5,219 nucleotides of DNA. It comes from an uncultured Sediminibacterium sp. Its GTDB lineage: Bacteria > Bacteroidota > Bacteroidia > Chitinophagales > Chitinophagaceae. A model generated the notes under the pieces. The model searched no databases. It was not told where the DNA came from and saw nothing but the letters and a program-made list of their open reading frames with translations. Shown piece after piece: positions 1 through 5,219 of this stretch. Every line of letters begins with the position of its first letter. Within the stretch, counting starts at the first letter, position 1. The stretch is from assembly GCA_937907555.1 (NCBI GenBank), contig CALEST010000303.1, positions 1-5,219 of the forward strand. Direction: 5' to 3'. The position numbers and the translations under genes are program-made.

Positions 1-47
1 CGCATTTACAAATTGCAGAAGACTATTTAAATACGATTACAAAATGA
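1..47 (+). CDS. 3' end of an upstream gene (unidentified)
   Basis: Reading from base 3, the frame gives 14 residues, HLQIAEDYLNTITK, then TGA at 45-47. The composition looks like a normal protein C-terminus. The stop overlaps the ATG of the photolyase-like gene (ATGA at 44-47), an arrangement typical of translationally coupled genes in one operon. Only this short tail is visible, so the product cannot be identified. The other frames are less convincing: frame 1 stops at 28-30, and frame 2 is the open upstream extension of the photolyase frame with no further in-window ATG. That this is a real gene is inferred from the overlap geometry. Confidence 0.45.
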   Translation, partial: HLQIAEDYLNTITK

Positions 48-1144
48 TTTCCTTTCCCACTCAATACAATAAAATTATTGCCCGCATTGAACAGGCCGAT
101 GCACGGAAATACGAGAAAACCCGAAACTTCATAAATGGTGCTGTAACATACCTCTCGCCGTATATTGCCAGAGGTGTTATCCAGTTGCCACAAATAAAAC
201 AAATTGTTGTTCCGAAATTCGGCAGATATGTTTCAGAAAAACTTATTCAGGAGCTGGCCTGGAGGGAGTTCTTCCAGAGAGTTTGGCAACACAAAGGTTT
301 AGCCATTTTTAGTGACCTGAAACAGGACCAGGAAAATGTGCAGCACAGGCAGATTCCCACTAATATTGTAACAGCCAATACTGGCATTGAGGCAATTGAT
401 GAAGCCATAAGGCAACTCTATCAAACAGGTTATATGCACAATCATGCCAGAATGTATACAGCCATGCTTACCTGCAATATTGCAAAATCGCACTGGCATA
501 TGCCTGCAAAATGGATGTATTATCATTTATTAGATGGAGACCTCGCTAGTAATATGCTAAGCTGGCAATGGGTTGCAGGATCATTCAGCAGTAAAAAATA
601 TTACGCCAACCAGGATAATATCAATAAGTATGCGGGTACACAACAGCATGGTAGTTATCTGGATTGCCCTTATGAAGCATTTCCATTTACAGAAATACCT
701 GTTGATCTTAAACCAACAGAAGACATTAATTTAACAACTCCATTACCCGAGAAAAAAACGCCTGTTATTGATCCATCCTTACCTGTGCTAATTTATAATT
801 CCTATAATCTGGATCCCAACTGGCATAACGAAATCAATGCCAACAGAATATTACTTTTAGAGCCCGACCATTTTGAAAAGTATCCTGTAAGTGAGAAAGT
901 AATCCATTTTATATTGAATTTAGCCAATCACAATATTCCGGGAATACAGGTATTTGCGGGCCCATTTCAGGAACTACAAACCTTGATTGGCAACAATACA
1001 ATCATTTACAAAGAACATCCTGTTGCCGCTCATTATAAAGGAATTCAGGAAGAAAGAGCCTGGCTGTTTCCAGCCGTAAATCAATACTTCGGAAGCTTCT
1101 TTTCTTATTGGAAAAAATGTGAACGCTATTACCAGGAAAAATAG
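44..1144 (+). CDS. Photolyase/cryptochrome-family FAD-binding protein, FAD domain N-terminal
   Basis: This 366-residue protein belongs to the DNA photolyase/cryptochrome family, flavoproteins that use light to repair UV pyrimidine dimers or act as photoreceptors. Residues 1 to about 205 form the FAD-binding catalytic domain. Visible motifs are TYLSPYIARG (35-44), ELAWREFF (70-77), MHNHARM (131-137) and LLDGDLASN..WQW (162-176). Aligned by motif to E. coli PhrB, E70, W73, N133, R136, M137, D164, D166, N170, W174 and W176 match E274, W277, N341, R344, M345, D372, D374, N378, W382 and W384, so the flavin and lesion pocket appears intact. The usual N-terminal antenna-binding alpha/beta domain is missing. 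Instead, after a Pro/Thr-rich linker (about 221-245), a C-terminal segment (246-366) has alternating strand/helix character (VLIYNSY, RILLLEP, IQVFAGPF). Only three Cys are present (144, 208, 359), so an FeS-type four-Cys cluster is unlikely. There is no Shine-Dalgarno sequence; the start is supported by the ATGA overlap. Family is certain; repair versus signalling is not. Confidence 0.93.
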   Translation: MISFPTQYNKIIARIEQADARKYEKTRNFINGAVTYLSPYIARGVIQLPQIKQIVVPKFGRYVSEKLIQELAWREFFQRVWQHKGLAIFSDLKQDQENVQHRQIPTNIVTANTGIEAIDEAIRQLYQTGYMHNHARMYTAMLTCNIAKSHWHMPAKWMYYHLLDGDLASNMLSWQWVAGSFSSKKYYANQDNINKYAGTQQHGSYLDCPYEAFPFTEIPVDLKPTEDINLTTPLPEKKTPVIDPSLPVLIYNSYNLDPNWHNEINANRILLLEPDHFEKYPVSEKVIHFILNLANHNIPGIQVFAGPFQELQTLIGNNTIIYKEHPVAAHYKGIQEERAWLFPAVNQYFGSFFSYWKKCERYYQEK

Positions 1145-1154
1145 ACATTTGCTT

Positions 1155-2252
1155 ATGCAAATTACTTCCATAGACATATACAAGTATTCAATTCCCATGG
1201 TGCCATTCACCATTGCAACCGGTACCATGCATTATGCACAGAATCTTTTAATTCGTGTGCATACAAATGAGGGAATTACAGGAACCGGAGAATGTTCTGC
1301 TTTCCCGATGATTGTTGGGGAAACACAGGCCACTTGTTTTGAAATGGCTAAGGAATTTGCAGCAATCTGGAAACAAAAAGACCCGCTGGATATCACTACC
1401 CGGATGCAGGAACTGGATTTATTTACTGCCAGAAATTATACTGCCAAAAGCGCTTTTGATTTAGCATTGCACGATATCGCTGCTCAACACGCAGGCCAAC
1501 CATTATATGCTTTTCTGGGAGGATCACGTAAGCCTATCATCAGTGATTTAACCATTGGAATTGACAGTCCTGAAGCCATGGCAAAACAGGCGATTGCTTT
1601 TGTTGAGAATGGCGTTGAAACCATCAAGGTGAAATTGGGAAAAAATGCAGCCGATGATATTGAAAGAATCAAAGCCATTCGGGATGCTATAGGCTATTCA
1701 GCTGCTATTAGAATTGATGCCAATCAGGGATGGACATACGAAGATGCAGTGACCGCATTAACTGAATTGGGAAAATACAAGATAGAGTTTTGCGAACAAC
1801 CAATGCGCACTTATAATGATGAATTACTGCCTGCACTTTGTAAAATTTCACCTATACCGATTATGGCAGATGAATCCGTTTATACGCATCAGGATGCGGA
1901 AAGAATCATTAGAAATAACGCCTGCCACTTTATCAATATTAAATTTGCTAAAAGCGGAGGCATTGCAGAAGCTACCAGAATCAACGAAGTAGCTGAAAAA
2001 AACAATATCCCTTGTATGATGGGTGGCATGCTGGAAAGCCGACTGGCTTTAACAGCCAAAGTTCATTTTGCTATGTCAAGAAAGAACATTGTATTCTACG
2101 ATTTAGACACATGTTTACTTGGACACAAAGTGGATCCTGTTACAGAAGGGGTACAATACAAGGGATTAGAACTGATATTGTCCGATCAACCCGGAATTGG
2201 AGCTTCGGTAGACCCGGAATTTCTATCCGGTCTGGAAACTATATCCATTTAA
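1155..2252 (+). CDS. Dipeptide epimerase (L-Ala-D/L-Glu epimerase type, enolase superfamily)
   Basis: This cytoplasmic, Mg-dependent enzyme epimerises the C-terminal residue of dipeptides. The classic role of the family (B. subtilis YkfB, E. coli YcjG) is recycling of murein-derived L-Ala-D-Glu. With the start at 1155 it has 365 residues, the normal family length. An N-terminal capping domain (1 to about 115) precedes a TIM barrel. Visible residues are the KVK base motif (K158, K160), metal ligands D188 (RIDANQGW), E214 (EQP) and D239 (MADES), the opposite-face base K263 (NIKFAKSGG), and the DLD motif (D316, D318), which in dipeptide epimerases binds the substrate ammonium group. All catalytic residues are present. 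An ATG at 1119 would add 12 residues and overlap the photolyase gene by 26 bases. I prefer 1155 because MQITSIDIYKY begins the first strand of the capping domain. The gene lies 10 bp after the photolyase stop and is probably co-transcribed. Exact dipeptide preference varies in this family and cannot be read here. Confidence 0.92.
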   Translation: MQITSIDIYKYSIPMVPFTIATGTMHYAQNLLIRVHTNEGITGTGECSAFPMIVGETQATCFEMAKEFAAIWKQKDPLDITTRMQELDLFTARNYTAKSAFDLALHDIAAQHAGQPLYAFLGGSRKPIISDLTIGIDSPEAMAKQAIAFVENGVETIKVKLGKNAADDIERIKAIRDAIGYSAAIRIDANQGWTYEDAVTALTELGKYKIEFCEQPMRTYNDELLPALCKISPIPIMADESVYTHQDAERIIRNNACHFINIKFAKSGGIAEATRINEVAEKNNIPCMMGGMLESRLALTAKVHFAMSRKNIVFYDLDTCLLGHKVDPVTEGVQYKGLELILSDQPGIGASVDPEFLSGLETISI

Positions 2253-2273
2253 CCGTAGCTGGATTAGCTAACC

Positions 2274-2281
2274 TATATTTG
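2274..2281 (+). promoter_or_regulatory. Bacteroidota-type -7 promoter element upstream of the thioesterase gene
   Basis: TATATTTG is an exact match to the Bacteroidota -7 consensus TAnnTTTG. It lies in the 46-bp gap after the epimerase gene, 17 bp before the thioesterase ATG, and predicts a very short leader of about ten nucleotides. I see no clear TTG/TTTG -33 element at the expected 17-23 bp upstream, so activity is uncertain. The thioesterase may also be read from the upstream operon, as there is no terminator hairpin in the gap. Confidence 0.45.
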
Positions 2282-2298
2282 CATTTGAAATAACCATT

Positions 2299-2811
2299 AT
2301 GGAGGCGAAAAAGTCTAGTGAAAGTTTTACCATTATGAATGAGTTGGTGCTACCCAACGATACCAATACTTTTGGAAATTTAATGGGAGGTCGTTTAATG
2401 TATTGGATGGATATTGCCGCAGGCATTGCAGCCGGTAAGCATTCCAATACACCGGGCATGACCGCTTCTGTTGACAATTTAAGTTTCAAAAACCCAATCA
2501 AGCTAGGGAATGTGGTACATATTGAAGCAAAAGTTTGCCGGGCATTCAACACTTCCATGGAAGTTCACCTCAAAGTCTGGGGAGAAGATTTGCTTCATCA
2601 ATACAAATACGAAAGCAATGAAGCATTTTTCACCTTTGTTGCATTAGATCCCAACGGAAAACCAAGACCTGTTCCTCAATTAATACCAGAAACTGAAGAT
2701 GAGCAAAGGCTTTATGATGGTGCATTAAGAAGAAGACAGCTAAGACTCATTTTAGCTGGTAAAATGAAACCGGATGATGCCAGTGAATTAAAAGCCCTAT
2801 TTGTAAAATAA
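2299..2811 (+). CDS. Acyl-CoA thioesterase, hotdog fold (YciA/ACOT7-BACH type)
   Basis: This 170-residue cytoplasmic thioesterase hydrolyses acyl-CoA to free fatty acid and CoA. It carries one hotdog domain (about 10-130). The signature N-x-x-G-x(3)-G-G-x-L-x(3)-D is visible from N23 to D38 (NTFGNLMGGRLMYWMD), with D38 the expected catalytic acid. It is followed by TASVDNLSF (55-63), KNPIKLG (64-70), AFNTSMEV (82-89) and a basic C-terminal helix, RRRQLRLILAGK (144-155). The animal ACOT7 proteins carry two such domains; bacterial forms have one and assemble as oligomers. The start at 2299 keeps the usual KKSSES.. lead-in; the internal ATG at codon 13 would cut into the first strand. No Shine-Dalgarno sequence is seen; a TAnnTTTG element lies 17 bp upstream. 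The gene ends 6 bp from the stop of the convergent acyltransferase. A link to membrane-lipid turnover through that neighbour is only suggestive. Confidence 0.93.
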   Translation: MEAKKSSESFTIMNELVLPNDTNTFGNLMGGRLMYWMDIAAGIAAGKHSNTPGMTASVDNLSFKNPIKLGNVVHIEAKVCRAFNTSMEVHLKVWGEDLLHQYKYESNEAFFTFVALDPNGKPRPVPQLIPETEDEQRLYDGALRRRQLRLILAGKMKPDDASELKALFVK

Positions 2812-2817
2812 GAGGGA

Positions 2818-3585
2818 CTATTTGTCGAGCTTACTCATTAAATGATGTTTCCCTTTGAGCATATAATTCTTGCTTTGCTCAATAGCTTCCATTACTTGGT
2901 CTAAGATTTCATCTACAGACTGTTTATAATCAATAATCATAGGCTCTTTAAATCTAACCGATAAAAGGGAGCCTTTCTTTTTGAATGACAATCCTTTTTT
3001 GGTGAAAGCTCTCCAAAATCCATTGATTACTACGGGCACCACAACAGGTTGATTGTTTTTAATGATATGCGCAGTACCTTTTCTTCCTGGAGCAAAAGGT
3101 TTGGTGGTTCCCTGAGGAAAAGTAATTACCCAGCTCTTATTTAAGGCCTGATCAATTTTCTGCGTATCAGACTCGTCCCTGTTTCTGCTTACATCTTTTC
3201 CTTCCGCTCTCCAGGTCCTTTTTACGGTTAAAGCACCGGCCAGCTTAAACATGCGGCTGATCAGACTGCCGTTCATGGTTTCTTCTGCTGCAACAAAATA
3301 AACATTCGTAAAAGGATTCAGCAAATAATAAGGTAGTCCCAGTTTGTTTTCCTTTCTCCATTTAACAGCACAGAAAATATGAATGAACGTAATTACATCA
3401 GCAAAATAAGTCTGGTGATTACTTACGAAGAGTACATTGTTTCTAGGCAATTTTTTCAAATGCTCCGTACCTTCAATTTTTATACTATTGATAACTGTAA
3501 GACCCGGATAAGTAGCCATTCCTACAAAACCATAAACGAATGATCTTACTAAACGAATATTTTTTAGTCTTTCCACTAAATTCAT
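2818..3585 (-). CDS. PlsC-like lysophospholipid acyltransferase with altered motifs
   Basis: This membrane-associated acyltransferase of the PlsC/AGPAT superfamily probably transfers an acyl chain to a lyso-lipid such as 1-acylglycerol-3-phosphate. From the ATG at 3585 it has 255 residues. Block I reads SNHQTYFAD (N56, H57, D63), block II GALTVKR (117-123), block III FPQGTT (156-161), and block IV VPVVINGF (183-190). The blocks come in the family's order and spacing, so the assignment is firm. Two details are unusual: block I has five residues between His and Asp instead of four, and block III has Gln and Thr where FPEGTR has Glu and Arg. The acceptor may therefore not be the canonical one. 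A longer form starting at 3633 adds 16 mostly hydrophobic residues. I prefer 3585 because MNLVERLKNIRLV is a plausible amphipathic start and the 3633 ATG lies inside the -7 element of the divergent gene. The longer start cannot be excluded. Confidence 0.88.
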   Translation of the reverse strand: MNLVERLKNIRLVRSFVYGFVGMATYPGLTVINSIKIEGTEHLKKLPRNNVLFVSNHQTYFADVITFIHIFCAVKWRKENKLGLPYYLLNPFTNVYFVAAEETMNGSLISRMFKLAGALTVKRTWRAEGKDVSRNRDESDTQKIDQALNKSWVITFPQGTTKPFAPGRKGTAHIIKNNQPVVVPVVINGFWRAFTKKGLSFKKKGSLLSVRFKEPMIIDYKQSVDEILDQVMEAIEQSKNYMLKGKHHLMSKLDK

Positions 3586-3606
3586 GTCGATAATAATTGG
3601 CCAGCA

Positions 3607-3636
3607 GTGCAAAATAAGGAATAGATTATACATTTG
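3607..3636 (+). promoter_or_regulatory. Likely promoter of the HAD phosphatase gene
   Basis: TACATTTG at 3629-3636 matches the Bacteroidota -7 consensus TAnnTTTG exactly and lies 18 bp before the ATG at 3655, giving a leader of about ten nucleotides. Nineteen bases upstream, GTG at 3607-3609 is one mismatch from the -33 TTG. The element sits in the roughly 70-bp gap between divergent genes, where a promoter is expected. Confidence 0.5.
3610..3617 (-). promoter_or_regulatory. Possible degenerate -7 element for the acyltransferase gene
   Basis: On the minus strand the sequence reads TTATTTTG, one mismatch from TAnnTTTG. It is 24 bp upstream of the preferred ATG at 3585, and a CTG (one mismatch from TTG) lies 19 bp further upstream. 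The position fits a promoter for the 3585 start and would fall inside the coding sequence if translation began at 3633. Such near matches are common in AT-rich DNA, so this is weak. Confidence 0.22.
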
Positions 3637-3654
3637 CAGCAGAAAAAATAACAG

Positions 3655-4320
3655 ATGGCTTTAACAACGGTAATTTTTGACATTGATGGCTTATTGATTG
3701 ACAGTGAGCCACTTTGGCATGAAGCTGCAACAGATACATTTAAATCGTATGGTGTTCAATTAACCAATGCCATGTATGCAAGTACCACGGGGTTAAGAAC
3801 AAAAGAGTTTGTAGATTGGTGGTTCCAATATTTTAAAATAGATATGCAGCATGCACCTGAAGCAGAAAGGGAAATTGTTAGTGGTGTATTGAAAAAAATT
3901 GAAGAAAAAGCCAGCATTATGCCAGGTGTGCCTCATATATTTGACTTCTTTGCAAACAAAGAATTTAAAATAGGTCTGGCAACTTCTTCTCCGCCTGAAT
4001 TAATTGATCTGGTAGTAAGAATGACGGGCATTGGACCTTACTTAAGTGCCACTTCATCTGCAGAATTTCTTCCTTATGGAAAACCTCACCCACAGGTTTA
4101 CCTTAATTGTGCAGAATCAATGAATAGCAAACCAACCGAATGTATTTGTTTTGAAGATTCCTTTAACGGTATGATAGCAGCCAAATCTGCCAGAATGAAA
4201 TGTGTGGTGATTCCCCACCACTCCCAAACAAAAGAAGAAAAATGGGGTGCAGCTGATTTAAAACTAAGCTCCCTGCAAAATTTTGGCGAATTGCATTTTG
4301 ACCGCCTGTTTAACAGTTAG
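3655..4320 (+). CDS. HAD-family sugar-phosphate phosphatase, YniC/HxpB-like
   Basis: This 221-residue soluble hydrolase belongs to the beta-phosphoglucomutase-like branch of the haloacid dehalogenase superfamily. It resembles E. coli YniC (HxpB, a hexitol-phosphate and 2-deoxyglucose-6-phosphate phosphatase, of nearly the same length) across the whole chain. Shared stretches include DGLLIDSEPLW (11-21), the PYGKPHPQVYL block (140-150), EDS.NGMIA.K.AR (167-180) and DLKLSSL (201-207). Catalytic parts are visible: nucleophile D9 and acid/base D11 (FDIDG), motif II T110-S111 (LATSSP), motif III K143, and Mg ligands E167 and D168. The helical cap lies between motifs I and II (about 16-90). Likely role is dephosphorylation of hexose or hexitol phosphates, but substrates in this family are broad and no sugar-pathway genes flank it. 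There is no Shine-Dalgarno sequence; a -7 element lies 18 bp upstream. It is followed by a hairpin and a strong terminator. Confidence 0.92.
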   Translation: MALTTVIFDIDGLLIDSEPLWHEAATDTFKSYGVQLTNAMYASTTGLRTKEFVDWWFQYFKIDMQHAPEAEREIVSGVLKKIEEKASIMPGVPHIFDFFANKEFKIGLATSSPPELIDLVVRMTGIGPYLSATSSAEFLPYGKPHPQVYLNCAESMNSKPTECICFEDSFNGMIAAKSARMKCVVIPHHSQTKEEKWGAADLKLSSLQNFGELHFDRLFNS

Positions 4321-4341
4321 CTTAAAATATAAATCCCCAAA

Positions 4342-4386
4342 TTAATTGGATTGTATACAGAGCAGATTTGAGTACAATCTGATTAA
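4342..4386. repeat. Imperfect inverted repeat (hairpin) after the HAD gene
   Basis: TTAATTGGATTGTA (4342-4355) pairs with TACAATCTGATTAA (4373-4386): 12 Watson-Crick pairs plus two G-U pairs in RNA, around a loop of about 17 bases. It is followed by AAG rather than a T-tract, so it does not look like a standard terminator, and it ends only four bases before the strong terminator begins. It could protect the 3' end of the HAD transcript or be a protein-binding palindrome. Its role is unknown. Confidence 0.5.
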
Positions 4387-4390
4387 GTCT

Positions 4391-4433
4391 AAATAGAAAA
4401 AGCCCCAGGTAAAACCCGGGGCTTTTTCTATTT
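4391..4433. terminator. Bidirectional rho-independent terminator
   Basis: AAATAGAAAAAGCCCC (4391-4406) and GGGGCTTTTTCTATTT (4418-4433) are perfect 16-base inverted repeats. The GC-rich core (GCCCC/GGGGC) has an A-tract on one side and a T-tract on the other, so it can end transcripts from either strand. The 11-base loop can add GGT/ACC pairing past one A-C mismatch. It lies between the HAD gene (+, stop at 4320) and the OmpA-family gene (-, stop at 4445), 11 bases from the latter, and should serve both. Confidence 0.92.
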
Positions 4434-4444
4434 AAAAGCTTTTA

Positions 4445-5219
4445 TTAATTTCTGCTTTTCAAGTTTGGATGTGGAGCAGGTACGCTATTTGGACCTTCTT
4501 CAGTAGTACCTTGTAGGTCTACAGATCCAGCTTTACCTTCCTGAGCATACACGAATAACAATCTGCTTTCAGCAATACCTTGCTTTTCTACCAGGTATTT
4601 GATAACCGCGTTTACTCTTTCCCAGCTTTGTTGCTGAGCAGCTTTGCTTGTAGCACCGTATCCGATAACTTTTACATTACAAGTTGGGTTAGCTTTCAAT
4701 TGAGCTGCAGCTGCACCTAGAACTACCATTGCATCTTTGCTTAACTTGGTAGTAGTTCCTTTGAACTGTACGCTTGGTAAAGCACCGATTGAACAAGAAG
4801 CTTTTTGAGCTTGCATGCTGCTAACCATCTCTCTGATTTCCTTGCAACAAGCGTTCTCAGGACAAGTTCCGATACCATCATTGTTTACAGGGAAACATTT
4901 TTGAGAAGTCAACAATTCCTTATCTCTGTAATCAGGAACTCCATCACCATCTGTATCCTTAGATACACCATGAGAATCAACTGGAGCACCTGCTGGAGTA
5001 TTTGGTTCCATATCAAACTGATCAGTTACACCATCTTTATCTGCATCAGGTAATACCACTTTAGGCATTTTCATGTGCTGAGGAGCGTTTAACTCGCTGT
5101 AGATAAAATTGTTTGGATTGATCCAGTATAGAGGCTGAACTTTCTTGCTGTTATCACCAAGATTGATGTTAACTCTTGCAGTAGTCATGCTGAAGTAATC
5201 ATTGTTCTCGTTTCTTGCA
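4445..5219 (-). CDS. OmpA-family outer-membrane protein, C-terminal part (5' end outside window)
   Basis: The reading frame is open to the window edge upstream of the first in-window ATG (5188): the codons before it read ARNENNDYFS, so the true start lies beyond 5219. Counting from the Met at 5188, residues 1-12 (MTTARVNINLGD) look like the last strand of an outer-membrane beta-barrel. A linker follows, then two TSP3-like acidic repeats (DADKDGVTDQFD 48-59; DTDGDGVPDYRD 78-89) that probably bind calcium. A Cys-rich segment (98-132) precedes an OmpA-like domain (about 133-215) ending in ERVNAVIKYLVEKQGIAESRL (as in ERRANAV..YLV..GI..SRL). The likely role is to anchor the outer membrane to the cell wall. 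The GHTD..G motif that binds peptidoglycan in OmpA is replaced by GYGATSKAAQQQ, though the later Arg (191) remains. Six Cys (98, 109, 114, 115, 132, 170) suggest periplasmic disulfides. The tail after about 220 is Pro-rich and disordered-looking. The shared terminator lies just downstream. Confidence 0.88.
   Translation of the reverse strand, partial: ARNENNDYFSMTTARVNINLGDNSKKVQPLYWINPNNFIYSELNAPQHMKMPKVVLPDADKDGVTDQFDMEPNTPAGAPVDSHGVSKDTDGDGVPDYRDKELLTSQKCFPVNNDGIGTCPENACCKEIREMVSSMQAQKASCSIGALPSVQFKGTTTKLSKDAMVVLGAAAAQLKANPTCNVKVIGYGATSKAAQQQSWERVNAVIKYLVEKQGIAESRLLFVYAQEGKAGSVDLQGTTEEGPNSVPAPHPNLKSRN

Noticed and set aside
299..526. Minus-strand open frame of 75 codons
   Set aside because: It is antisense to the most conserved part of the photolyase FAD domain.
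1144..1151. GACATTTG as a -7 promoter element for the epimerase
   Set aside because: It has one mismatch to TAnnTTTG and ends three bases before the ATG, so transcription would start at or inside the start codon.
1119..1154. ATG at 1119 as the epimerase start
   Set aside because: It overlaps the photolyase coding sequence by 26 bases and adds MNAITRKNRHLL before the conserved first strand; the ATG at 1155 gives the normal family length.
974..1228. Minus-strand open frame of 84 codons across the photolyase/epimerase junction
   Set aside because: It is antisense to two well-supported genes and has no recognisable motif or promoter.
1484..1678. Minus-strand open frame of 64 codons
   Set aside because: It is antisense to the epimerase barrel core with no independent support.
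2012..2293. Plus-strand open frame of 93 codons overlapping the end of the epimerase
   Set aside because: It is a shifted frame of the conserved epimerase C-terminus and has no family features.
2268..2558. Minus-strand open frame of 96 codons
   Set aside because: It is antisense to the thioesterase catalytic region with no independent support.
4805..5053. Plus-strand open frame of 82 codons
   Set aside because: It lies wholly opposite the OmpA-family gene, whose motifs fix the minus strand as coding; its translation has no recognisable features.
5186..5188. ATG at 5188 (minus) as the true start of the OmpA-family gene
   Set aside because: The frame is open upstream to the window edge and reads like the last barrel strand; starting at 5188 would leave no signal peptide or barrel.

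Overview
The window looks like ordinary chromosomal DNA from a member of the Bacteroidota, probably near the Chitinophagaceae/Sphingobacteria (inference). Three things support this. The genes are AT-rich and mostly lack Shine-Dalgarno sequences. Elements matching the Bacteroidota -7 promoter consensus TAnnTTTG sit just upstream of two genes. The protein types (an FAD-domain-first photolyase-like protein, an ACOT/BACH-type thioesterase ending in RRRQLRLILAGK, and an OmpA protein with TSP3-like calcium repeats) are typical of that phylum. I see no mobile element, CRISPR array, tRNA or rRNA.

Layout, left to right. (1) 1-47: tail of an upstream gene whose TGA overlaps the next ATG (ATGA). (2) 44-1144 (+): photolyase/cryptochrome-family FAD-binding protein with an unusual domain order. 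(3) 1155-2252 (+): enolase-superfamily dipeptide epimerase, 10 bp downstream and probably in the same transcript. (4) 2299-2811 (+): acyl-CoA thioesterase, with its own likely -7 element. (5) 2818-3585 (-): PlsC-like lysophospholipid acyltransferase, convergent with the thioesterase (6 bp between stop codons). (6) 3655-4320 (+): HAD phosphatase very like E. coli YniC/HxpB, divergent from the acyltransferase across about 70 bp. (7) 4321-4444: intergenic region with two hairpins, the second a textbook bidirectional terminator. (8) 4445-5219 (-): 3' part of an OmpA-family outer-membrane protein; its 5' end lies outside the window.

The genes do not form one pathway. They are a housekeeping mix: DNA repair or light sensing, murein-peptide recycling, acyl-CoA and phospholipid metabolism, sugar-phosphate dephosphorylation, and envelope structure. 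I did not find a convincing new multi-gene system. The observations most worth following up are the apparent domain permutation of the photolyase-like protein, the altered catalytic motifs of the acyltransferase (HX5D and FPQGTT), and the OmpA-like domain that lacks the usual peptidoglycan-binding Asp and is rich in cysteines.
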